In this document: positions 37,185 through 48,600 of the stretch, in pieces
How the letters are laid out: the number at the start of each line of letters is the position of its first letter
Position numbering within the stretch: position 1 is the stretch's first letter
Origin: Argopecten irradians
Taxonomy: Eukaryota; Mollusca; Bivalvia; Pectinida; Pectinidae
Length of the DNA: 64,000 bases
NCBI RefSeq assembly: GCF_041381155.1
Contig: NC_091147.1
Span: 10,872,837-10,936,836 of the forward strand
Direction of reading: 5' to 3'
Made by a program: the position numbers and the translations under genes
Notes under the pieces: generated by a model
Seen by the model: only the letters and a program-made list of their open reading frames with translations
Database searches by the model: none
What the model was told of the DNA's origin: nothing

Positions 37185-38178
37185 ATGGCAAATATCTGTG
37201 AATATTGTGGACTTCAAGCTTTGGGTCTGCCTCGATGTGCTAAATGTAAACAGGTTTACTATTGCTCTAACGAGTGCCAACGGAGAGACTGGAAGGCTAA
37301 GCATAAGAGCAAGTGCAAAGAGTTCCACAGTCGCAAGGAAAACGTCTTTTCACAAACGATGGGAAGACAATTACCAATGAAAAAGGAAAAAAGGCATGGC
37401 AACAATCCATGTTCTCCTAAAAATCAGTGTTACACAGATGATGATAAAAATAGATCGAAGACACGTGGCAAATGTGCAGAATGTGGAAAGACCATTTCCG
37501 TAACGTTTACATGCAGGCGTTGTCAAAAAGTGAACTATTGTTCGAGAATGTGCCTACGTAAGAATTGGAACGAACATCGATTGTATTGTACATCTATCGA
37601 GGAGGAATGCTACGAAATAATAACAACCGAGGGGTTCCGCAGGGAGGAGGCTTATGCATCAAGAGTTAACAGAAGGGCTGGATTCCGAAGGGCTGAGAGT
37701 CTTAGTCTGAAAGCGTTTGTCATGTCGTCCCTAGTACTCTACATCAGATATATCCCACGAACTATGGGATTTTCTGACCGACACTTTTCATCTGGACTTT
37801 TTGTTGGTTTTATATCTCGAATGCATGAACGCATTTCCAAGGGTATTTATTTGCAGGTAATCCACTGATTTATATTCTCTTTCTTGATACAAGCGTAAAA
37901 CTATGTATATTTTAAACTGTACAAACATATAAAACTGTTTTCCTTATGAGTTAATACATTTTAGCTGCATTTAAATAATATTGTACCGTTTACAGGATGA
38001 AGTTGGAGACGAGGTACAGGTGATGTTTGCGCTAAAGAAAGATGTCAGGCAGGCTAACTTCCGGTGGAATGACGTAGTTCCGGGACGATTCCTCTGTATA
38101 AAGGGTCCATATATTGAACACTTTTCGAAATTGATGCTAGTAAATGACTTTTCCGCGGTTCGTGTTTTCGATGTTTAG
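37185..38178 (+). CDS. Double MYND zinc-finger protein, gene 2 (284 aa, 2 coding exons)
   Basis: Coding exons are 37185-37856 and 37996-38178, joined in phase 0 at the same place as in gene 1 (TTGCAG/GTAATC donor, TTTACAG acceptor). MYND finger 1 has C5, C8, C18, C21, C27, C31, H40 and C44 at exactly the spacing of gene 1. Finger 2 has C97, C100, C110, C113, C119, C123, H131 and C135. The linkers are shorter and unrelated to gene 1 except for basic character. The C-terminal region matches gene 1: SLKAF, YIRYIP, FVGFISRMHERI, then in exon 2 FRWNDVVPGRFLCIKGPYI and VRVF at the end. It is a tandem paralogue of gene 1, ~8 kb downstream on the same strand. No catalytic domain, signal peptide or membrane segment is visible. 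The likely role is a protein-interaction adaptor. The ISRE-like array and untranslated first exon suggest shared regulation. Confidence 0.85.
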
Positions 38179-41100
38179 CGAGCGCGGATGCAGGAGTATA
38201 ATACAAATATTGACGATACTACGTATCTATTCCCCAAATTCGATATAAAAATCATATAATGATATCTAAAATCCAAAGCAATTTGATTCATGTTTCATGA
38301 TGTACATGTACATAATCAGCAAAATATTCCGTGAGCTTTTATTCTGAGTAACACAGTTGTAAATTATCATGTATTTGTATTGACATTCGCCACACATCAA
38401 TTCGTGGTATTTGGTATACATGTATACGCATTGAAATCACCTTTTTGTCACGAAAAAGAATGGTCCACAATAGAAATGAATACAGACACACTAATAGGAA
38501 TAGTTTGGTAAGCTCGTGAAGGTGTTATATGTAAAATAGAACAATAGGTGGCATATCTCGGACTTATTCATTTTTAAGTTATTATGATATTGTGTTTCCC
38601 ATAAGCTCACAATATACTGTAAATAGTATGCAGTAAACCATATACGATCAGTACTTTTATCCATTAATTTATTAACATATCAATCGAATCTCGTCGTGAT
38701 CATAAATGTAGAATATAAAATTGTTTGATATAAATTTTCAAGTATACCAATATCATTGTTTTTATTTTCGCGAGATACTGCATCTGGTAGCGTTTCATAA
38801 TTTAAAAATTTAAGAAAAGGATCGATCACGGTAGTATATGCACACTACAATGTAAGGGACAAGGAAGTAATTCCAACCGTGTGGACAAAACAAAATTGTC
38901 AAATTTTCGAACCACCCATACATTCTATTGTTAACAGAATGTTGTTTTTTAAATGCAGCAGTAATATATCCACACGCAGCAATCAAATGGTCATTTACAA
39001 AATATGAAATGCTATGATATTTACATGGAATCTTGTGACTTAATATAACTCGTAATATTTTGTATATCATATCATTATTTAGTAGAATCGTTCCAAAACA
39101 TATTGGCCGTAACATAGATTGTAAGCGACCACACATTTCTTAATAAGCATGAACATATATGTTGCTCATACAGTTTTTTTTTTACAAACTTACATAATTA
39201 CAACTAAAAACAATACTTTTATTCAGAATATTTTAATAATACAAAACAAAACAATATATTCCTGCAGTTTGAACACGTGTAACTAATTCAAACCTGATGA
39301 GATCAATACTTCATAGAAAATGTATCAATGGGAACATTCAGTGGTCATCACCTATACTACATGGTTTAATATCACTGTCACGATATCCATTGATTTGCAC
39401 TATGTCATAGTAAAAATGAAGGCTGCTGAGGAGACAAAAGCCCGAACAATCACAGACCTGTTTTCCTTTACATATGACAGAAAGCAACGCCAAAATTCAA
39501 AGCCAAACAATCAGCGTTATTCAATTCCTTAGATGTACATCAAAGCACCATATAAAGACAGTGATAATAACCACTGGAATTTCGAGGATAATCAGTTGTC
39601 AGCATGGCACCATGTTGAGATAAAATTATCAAGTTTGATATTATCTCAGGGCAATGATATCTAACTCTATGTTATCGTTTTAAAGATACAAATGACTAAT
39701 TAATCTAAACGCGGTATTATACACCATATCTGTACCATGGTTAGCGAAATGCCTAATTGGTACTTTATATTAGTAATTATGAGGCATAATTATATTGATA
39801 TGTACATATATTGTATTAATGCTATTCTATCTGACTGGCATATCCATACACTACCATTACACTAAGAAGACAACAGCAAATACCACGCTCTACCCCACCA
39901 ATACAAATATGGTTGTTAAATTGTATTAGGAATATTGCTTGAGAAATTAAATGATTGGCATACTGAGAATGAATTGCTTGTAAAATGTATATTTCAATAC
40001 AACGAATACCTCAACTAACATCTCAAGTATACTTCACACATCATAAATAGCTGTCAATATGGCTTTTTCACTTATAGTTAAATACAGGGGAGGAACAAAA
40101 GACTTCTAATATTAACACCTTTAAATAAATAATACATTACAATAATACTTCGCTCCGCCTCAATGAAACTAGTAAACTCCGATCACTTCATTTCCCAATG
40201 AAGATGCTTGGTCACGCGCTGACCTCTGACCGGCGTGAGAATACATTTTGACATTGTTTACATTTTAACCTAGTTTTACGCCGCTTCAGTTTTGAATGAA
40301 CTTTCTGGGATGTGGCCTATCGCTGTACATTTAGAAACACAGACAGAAATGTTTGATAACGTGATATTAGAAATTGTAGTAATATGATATTACAGATATT
40401 TTACACGTATTTTGAAGAAACGATGACTTAGGCTCAAGCCCCGGAAAATGCTGAACATAGGCTACTGAGCGCAGCGATGTTCATCACTCATCGAAGTAGG
40501 CATAATCGAACGCAAATAGTTAGGATAATGTGTACAATATATAGATCTATATGTGAAACGGTGACATACATGTAAGCTTAGAAACGATAGATTCCATAAA
40601 AATACGCTCAAATACCAAACAGGCTGATTTCAGTGACATAAGCCTAACGAAACGATTCTGCGAGTGTCAAAACCCACGGCATTCGAGGGTCGTTGGAAAC
40701 CACCAACATTTCAAATCAATGTTTCTCTACTTACTTTATACAGAATTTTAATCCTAAAACTCCAGTTGACAGAGAAGTTATCACATTTCAAGAATAACAC
40801 ACAAGTCTTCCAGTGATCTGCGACTAAATCCCACATTTTAACACGTTTTATTGAGCCCCTGAAGCATGGTTCTTGGACTGCATCGCATACCTATAGACAC
40901 AGGGGTTGGATTTCACAACAGGTTTAGTTAATAAACATTTAACTGCCAGCTACAAACAATTACCAGACGGAAATACAACATTCAGGTACATTCTATAACA
41001 ATCGCAATTGATTTTTAAAAGATTTGATTATGTTTAGATACCAACTATTCAGCATTTTCACCACAATTATCATTTCTTCAAAACCGGACCCCTGCTAAAT

Positions 41101-41470
41101 CGAGCAACCGGATTACACGTTGACTGCACTGCTAAGTACTGCGCAGTATTTTTTTATTTGAAGCTACATGATCATGTTTTTATGATACAATTTAAGCCAT
41201 TAATTCCTGTACATGAAAACAATATTTCAAAATCGCCGTTTTGAATTGTAACAACGCGCAAAGAATGAAGTTATTTTCGGAAACTACATTTTATGTTGCC
41301 TTGATGACGAAAAGAACTGACTGGCGGCTGTTCCGTAGCTGTACATACATGTACGATAACTGGTACAATGTTGCAAATTGTATAATAATCTTATACCGAA
41401 TACATATAATTTGATTTTTTTCAAAAGCGGGATATTTAAATTGGTTAACGTAAATATAAGGATTGATTAT
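38179..41470. other. Intergenic region, no gene recognised
   Basis: AT-rich DNA with only short frames lacking recognisable motifs. The word CACCTTTAAATAAATAAT occurs at about 40117 and again at about 41610, so the ~1.5 kb between may be an insertion or part of a longer repeat. Confidence 0.55.
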
Positions 41471-41599
41471 CAATTTTGTTGCTTGCATTGACTGATGAAG
41501 AAAGTTAATCTCGTGCAAATGTTACATGAACTGCTTCGCAGTTCACTTCATTTGCACGAGATTAACTTTCTTCATCAGTCAATGCAAGCAACAAAATTG
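41471..41599. repeat. Perfect palindrome, 51-bp arms, 27-nt centre
   Basis: The left arm (41471-41521) and right arm (41549-41599) are exact reverse complements by direct reading. The centre contains GAACTGCTTCGCAGTTC, itself a stem-loop, so nearly all 129 bases can pair. It lies ~640 bp beyond the 3' end of transporter gene A. Confidence 0.95.
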
Positions 41600-42241
41600 A
41601 CATATTAGCACCTTTAAATAAATAATAAAGGACAAATATGACATTACAATAATATTCTTAAGACAAGACATTAAAGCATACCACGTGAATTTAATTCATG
41701 AAACGAATAAAACATGTAATTTTATAGTTTACAAAAAGGACTATGTATGGTTTTGACCCTTTTAGGTCCCCAAGTCCATCGAGTTTTTAAAATCAATTAT
41801 TAAGAAATGAAATTGTTGTATTTGAAATATTTAGTCCATCCCTGATTTGATAGGAATAAACATTTTCTTATTTCGCAGTCGAAATACCATAAATGAACAA
41901 AATATGACAATTTTGTCATTGTTTGCCTATTTATTTATTTTTTCTTTATCATTTAATTAACGTTTGTTCAAGGATACGCTCTATCGTTTTGAAATGAAAA
42001 ACCTGCATAATTATTGCATATTTAGGATGGTTACCATAGCAACTGCAGCTGGAATGATAGATAACTATAATATCTATTTCATCAAAGATGTACTTGATAT
42101 TTGATATTCAACAATTTAATCTCTACATAACAGATTTGAAAATTTGATAGATTTGGGGGCCAAAAAGCGCTCAAACGTTTACCATTCATAGCCCTTTGAC
42201 GGATCTTTGATTTAATCCTATTCAAAGTTATAAAATTACAT

Positions 42242-45200
42242 CTATATCAAAGGCGTGTTTTGAGGTATTTTATTCTTGGCCAACTTCCGTTCTTCATATC
42301 GTTTTGCACACGGCAGTAACAGCAATACCCCTCCACCAATCATAGCACAGCTCCCCATCACGTGGAATGATAGAACATAGGAACCCGTCAAATCCCGTAT
42401 AAAACCTGCAGTGTTCACAAAATGGTGGAAGGAATAGGTCAGATAGAAGAAACATATAAAAAGATGTCAGTATTGATTAACGGAAACAATCATGAACAAG
42501 ATACCCCAAACTCATCGTCGGAGACCCACGGGTGATCGCACTACACTACGCTACATTTATCACCCGTGGGCAAACTCCTCCTAAAATCGTCGTAAAATAT
42601 GCTAATTCATACACTAGAACTGACCAGTTAGTATACTCGATATATAATTCGGAACTCTTCAGAATGAAGGCTGGTTTATTAGCTTAGAGATAAACAGAAA
42701 ATGGCGGCGCCCATAAATAACATGTGAGTTTTGTATAAAAACGATCAAGGACAAATCATACAGATCTCTATCTTCCAAAACTATATCTTATGACCACATA
42801 AAGGTATGGCAGTATGGTGAGTGTGGAAGTATGACACCAAGGGTAGAATGCAGTTGTTGACCACGGTGAGTGTTAACCAGCTGTGTTTGGTTACAATGTA
42901 GGTCAAGGCGGTGTTGGCTCTGTGACGTTAAGCTACAACATACGTGTGCCCTAATTATTACATTATACCTACATGTAATAACATTAAGACTACATTTAAA
43001 TTAAAATAGCTATTTCTGCCATAATAAAGTATAATATTATTACAGAAATACCTAATAAAGTCCTATACTGCTATGAACGAAGCTAACAACGCTTTTGTTC
43101 ATAATTTACCTGACCAATAAACACACGTGTATACACCGCTCGTGCGCTCACAGTATCGTGTACCCAAACATTCGCCAGGTGCAAGTGTTGGTCAACTTTG
43201 TTGTGCTGCCGTATACTGTACATAACCCTTACTATGATTGGATGAAATCCCATCGCAAAATTGTACTGGAACCAATTAAATTCTTCATGGATATAAATTA
43301 CCTACGACGATTTTACCTGGAGTTTGCCCATGGGTGATAAGTGTAGCGTAGTGTAGTGCGATCACCCGTGGGTCTCTGACGATGCCCCAAACTATGATTT
43401 GTGTTTTTGTACGTTTATAAACAATTTATGTGTTAAACATACAACTAATCACTGTAATTTTAAAGTATCAATTAAGCAATGGCTATATTGAGTAATTATG
43501 CACAATTATTATAAAAAATAGCACACCAAATCAGTATTTAAAACGGTACATGTCTTTAAAGGGTGTAAATACACTTGGCTAACAAAAGTATGTTCTGTTC
43601 ACAACAACGAATATTGTGAAATTGCTATTTAATACGTACCGAATAACGGAGATGATGCTCCTATCACTATTCCCACACAACTACTAGATATACCATAGGC
43701 TTTCCTCATACGGTCGGCTCCTAGCAGGTCAACACATACCGGGGAGTATAGCGCTATCAAAACGCCACTGAATACTCCATATAGAGAAGCGAACATCACG
43801 AGTTTCCACATATTATCATACAGGTGCACGAATTGTGTGACAATCCCCGTAATGATTAACGATACGGACATGAGGACATGTCTTTCTATAAACTGAGCAT
43901 CGGCTAGCAGGCTAACCAGACATCTTCCTATGACCTCAGCTATCCCCACACAACCTGCAATCAGAGGGATTTGGCTATCGGGCACACCTCGGTCTTTAGC
44001 GTATGGAGGAATGAAAATGTGAGCGAGGGCACATTCAACCTGGCCAAGGCAGCCCCCAATTAATAGAATCAAAAACATAGAGTTTTTGAAAAGAGTACAA
44101 TCAAAAATCTGCGACAGAATTCCACATTTCGTTGCACAATTTGATTCATCTACGTCATCAGCAGTAGCATCATGCGTAACGTCACAACTAATTGAAGATT
44201 CTGGTATATGTGTTAAACTAATACAACTTCCGGAAAATGCATTGATATTCGTTTTTGATGTTATTTTCTCCGTAGAAACACCACACTCTACAGTCTTCTC
44301 TGAGTTGTGTGTTACTGCTTTAATTTCTACATTTCGCACCTTCTTATTTTTTTCCTGGTCGTGACAGTTCTTAGTTCCATCAAGTAATAATTCTTTATTT
44401 AGTGTCTTATATTGGTCTATAGGCCTCATCAATGTACCAGCAAAGGTACAATTTAATATGATACTTGATGTTATCATCAAGGCGCCATTAAGATTATATA
44501 TTTCTACTAATTCATGAAAAAGTATAGGTAATACCAGACCGCCTAAACTTCCGAATGAAATAGCAAGAGCGTTCGATAGTCCTCTTCTTTTGTCGAAATA
44601 TTTGCTGAGTATGACGATGCTCGGGCCGTGTATAAAGGCAGATCCAATGGCTGAAATAAAAAAAAGAAGTTTAATTATTGTAATATCCAAAGCAGACTAA
44701 TGTGTATCCTATTTTTTCATGGTCAGTGACAACGTATGCATTGTACCTTCACAACAATGCCAAATTAAAATGTTAAGTTAAAAAATACTATGTTGGTCGC
44801 GTTTGTAGCTATGCGTAGAGACCAATTATGTTTACTGAGATTGTAAATGGAAAAGCAGATTATCAAGTTTCCAGCTGCCGAATTGATCAGGAGCAGAAAA
44901 GTGACAACTTACCTTCCACGTATGCTTGGATATAAATATGTTTAACGTTTAACTAGTCTGGGCGAACGAATAAACTGTAAATCCATATCAGGTATTGTTC
45001 TTAATCGAAACGTTGAAATAATAACAAACGTTCTGGAGAACCTGTATTGACCTTACCAGTGAATATTCCTTGCGCCAGAATCACGATTTCTATGGAGGTA
45101 GCGAGACTTGACAGTAGGTAACCGAGAGCAAGGGACACCCCACCAACCATCACAGACTGTCGACAACTGATCCGTCCCAGGCCAAACGTTATCATAATCA

Positions 45201-47222
45201 ACGCTATAAATACATATACAATGGAGTTACAACAAGGAATGACGACAGCTTCTTCAAAATTTTAAATACAAGCCGGGTTACGACACAGACTACCGACCCT
45301 TATTTCCCATCCCATTCTGTCCTATCAGTGTTACATCTGTTCGTTTCCTTCTGGTCAGTACTGACGTATTATCGTATGCAATCTTATTTCTTTTGATTTG
45401 CTTTTTTACAATTCTATTCGCCGTACTGAAATAAGTGCCAGTACTAGTCATCCCACAATGTACAAATCCATTTATATTTGATTGGGCACACGGTAAATAC
45501 TGCATGACTGTTCTCCATCATTTCTATTAAGTCATAATAGGTTGATGTTGACATCGTGTGTTTTTTAGACATATGTCTGTTTAGGGTTATCCGACCAACC
45601 CTAATTTTTAACTCCCGACCCAGTTTTCTACGCAAAAAAAAAAGTCGGGATTTCGATCTCAGACTGTTCCGGCCATTATTATAGAGTGAAAGACACTTTT
45701 AAAAAAAAGGATAAAAATCCCGACCTACCGACCCTATTTTTGCCAATATGATCCTAAACAGACATATTTTTTTTTTGCCTTATGCATATAACGAGCTTTT
45801 TGTGGACGAATATAATTTATAAATGTACAGAAAATACTCTGATTTTGTATTATACAGATTAACAGAGGAAGGATCACTACCATATAAACCTTACCAAACA
45901 CGCTGTATCCCGCCAGGTATATACCAGATATCACTGACGTCATTGTAGCACTGGACCCAAATCTCTCAATGTACTCCACAAAAAATATACCAAATGATTT
46001 GTATAATCCCATTTCGAGAAACGTCGATAGCATTACCGCTGAAAAACGAGAGACAATCAATACTTAGGGTTTACTCGGTAAACATCTTATCAACTATACC
46101 ATTGTTGTTTATTTTTTGCGGGGGGGGTTATTTTCGCGATTTCGCGAGACATTGATAAGATCCCAAAAATATTTGCAATGGTTGAATCGTATAAACCCTG
46201 AACGCCAGCTCATGAAAATTAAATTATAAAATCGCAAACATCTTGAACCACGTAAAATAACAGATATACAGTAAAAATAAAGTATGTTCTGATCATTAAA
46301 GGTGGCATAATGACTAGTATGTGTCTCGTTGTAACACTAGTGTAATGCTACGTTTCAATTTCAACACTTACAAAAAGGGGTGAATTTGATATCAGAGCCT
46401 TCTCTAGCCACCTCTGCGTTGTAATTCCGAAACACATTTTTGGCAGGTATCAATACTGAGCGTAGGTCAGAGGTTTTTCTCTAAAATCTTTTGTTGAAGT
46501 GAATCTCTTAACATAGCATATTTTAACATTTAAGTAACCATAACCATTAAAAGGGAATTGAAGAAAACAGGGCCTTTCTACCCAAACACATTTTACATGT
46601 ATACAAATTGGCATGAATTGTTCCCTAGCCTCTCTGACTAGTATAGTAATCTTTTAATTGATTTTATTCTGTTCTGATATCGATCAATTCATACGCAGTC
46701 TTGATAATATTGAATTAAAATACTTTATCAATCACTTTTTTTCAGCAGGAGCTCATCGGAGAACCACTTTTTGAGAACAGGGATAAAATTGTATTTTACA
46801 ACACTGAATAAAATGAGCCATGGTAAAAGTTGGTCCCCTGATGCGTTCTGTGCAAGAAGTGGATTTTAAAGCGTGAAGCCGCTAAAAATATAGTAAATCG
46901 CGCGATGATTCAACTTTGTCAATTAATCAAACATCTACTGCAATAAACAAACTATTTATTTCCAAATAATACAATTTACATATTAGATGAAAATAATATC
47001 TAATCAGAAACTTTATATTTTGATACTTATTTTTGGATTTGGAATTGGCCGCTACTCAGGGGCCTGTCACGCAAGATTCAATTGCATTCCATTCATTTGT
47101 TTATAATAAACCTTAAACTAATTGCTACTGTCACATTATAAGAAACGGCACTTACCAACCATGACAACCCATGCCCACCCCCTGTCAATAGGGGCGGATC
47201 CACGACTCACTTCAATCGTCAT
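42242..47222 (-). CDS. Monocarboxylate transporter-like protein A (SLC16/MFS), 510 aa, 5 coding exons
   Basis: Exons in reading order on the - strand are 47222-47156, 46038-45895, 45203-45057, 44650-43640 and 42405-42242, all joined in phase 1 with GT/AG borders. The product is 510 residues with the 12-helix major-facilitator layout of SLC16. The TM1 signature is PIDRGWAWVVMV (near residue 12-23) and the TM5 signature is KYFDKRRGL (136-144). A long cytoplasmic loop of ~110 residues (about 196-304) lies between the two six-helix halves, and a short C-terminal tail ends in NTPLI. In the TM8 region the proton/substrate Asp-Arg pair of MCT1 is Glu358-Arg362 (AEVIGR). The family moves monocarboxylates or related solutes across the plasma membrane; the substrate here is not predictable. 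The start is the first ATG after an acceptor-like AG ~30 bases upstream, and a 5' untranslated exon is likely near 48375. Confidence 0.87.
42513..43384. mobile_element. 872-bp Mutator-like non-autonomous element with 9-bp duplication
   Basis: It is flanked by the direct repeat CCCCAAACT at 42504-42512 and 43385-43393. The terminal inverted repeats are ~87 bp and start CATCGTCGGAGACCCACGGG. Each terminal repeat contains an inner palindrome (CCCACGGGTGAT..ATCACCCGTGGG) around ACTACACTACGCTAC. No transposase frame is visible. A 9-bp duplication with long inverted termini is typical of Mutator-like elements. It is in intron 4 of transporter gene A. Confidence 0.85.
45570..45766. mobile_element. 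~200-bp MITE-like element
   Basis: The ends ATATGTCTGTTTAGGGTTAT and its imperfect reverse complement (ATGATCCTAAACAGACATAT) face each other. The inside carries repeated GTCGGGA/TCCCGAC and GGGTCGG/CCGACC words. It lies in intron 2 of transporter gene A. The superfamily is unknown. Confidence 0.6.
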
Positions 47223-48374
47223 AATGTGACCTTGGTGTGGTGACTATATCTGTATTTGTCAAACAAAGACAAAACGTTACGATGAAAGTTAAAAGTAATT
47301 ACCACATGGAAAACAGCAATCGTAAAATAACAGGGCAGACAATATATATATATAGTAAAGGCTTGTTATAATGCAGGTCGAAAACAAGAGTACAGATTAC
47401 AAGAAGGCTACTCGAAAGATCACAATGTAAATGATCTCAGGTTTCAGAAGTACACGTGTGTTCTAGTTTTTCGCAAGGGTTCAACCTCAGGTCATAGTGT
47501 TGGGTTTGCTAAAACAACGTCGGTCTACAGACCCACATACTCACCTCAGAGACATGATTGCTAGATAAACTATGTTCTAAAGTCAATGAATTATAACCAC
47601 TACAGAGAATGAGAATTGCATTAGATATCATTAAAATAAATAAGATAAAACTTGGTAATGAGTGTTGAAGTTGGCCAAGGTTTGCATGTCAATCACATTA
47701 TTTACATAAACACAAACATTCCAAATCACGTAATTAACAACGACTTCCCTTTCGTAGAAGCGCTCTGTCACTATTTTCTGTATCATATGTATACCCTTTT
47801 TGCCTAACCCGTTAGATCGCTTCTGTTCAAAATGAATAATGACATACTTAATCTTCAGTAAATTTGCATTTTATTATCACTGACATTAATCAATATTATT
47901 CTCTTGGTACTTTAAGTGTAGCTTGTAACCAAAGCTTCTGGAACGTGGCCACACTTTACAATTTACAATGTACACAACCTAGCGAAGACATCTTTATTGC
48001 AGACATGCGTAAGCTGATATCGAAATCGATAAATGATGCAACGCATGAAAAACTATTACATAAAGATAGAGATAGGATCTCAAGGTTATTGTGGAATCGC
48101 GATTAAGAACAAAATTCAAACTTATTTATTTCTACCGAAATTCAGTGTGCACAAGACGTGTAATATGCACTTACGCAAGCAACATTATTTAATAAGAAAG
48201 AAATGATGAATATACTCTTTCGTGTTCCATTGTACAAGTACACACATCTTCACAACAATGACGTCATGACAGTCAGATTGCAATTTGAGAATAAACCATA
48301 GAAAACCCTTTTTTCCTATACAATCAAGAGATTATACGGAAGTTTTAGAATGATAGTAAAATGAAGTGACTTAC

Positions 48375-48480
48375 TTTTGAGCGACAGGCGGCATGGGTAG
48401 GCATGGCGAGCATATCACTGTCTGTAAATAGTAACGTTAGGATACCACTTGTCCAGGAAAGTGACAACAAATGGCGGGAA
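48375..48480 (-). promoter_or_regulatory. Predicted 5' untranslated exon of transporter gene A
   Basis: On the - strand GCTCAAAAGTAAGTCAC is a strong donor with the exon ending at 48375. It would join the acceptor AATACAG ~30 bases before the ATG at 47222. The stretch upstream contains short ATG-starting frames that could act as uORFs. The 5' limit is a guess. Confidence 0.4.
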
Positions 48481-48514
48481 TAAAACAAGGTGTCACAGAA
48501 GTCTTATAGGTTAT

Positions 48515-48600
48515 ATTCACACAGATGTGTTACTTCACACACACTGCTCACCGCACACACGGGAGGACGTCCTTAAATGACCCTGGCTTTAATATGACGC
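48515..48600 (+). mobile_element. SINE-like repeat fragment, copy c
   Basis: GGACGTCCTTAAATGACCCTGGCT followed by TTAATATGACGCT matches the 3' part of the SINE-like repeat at 25455-25505 (CGTCCTTACATGACCATGGC). Only the 3' end is present. It lies just upstream of the predicted first exon of transporter gene A. Confidence 0.5.
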
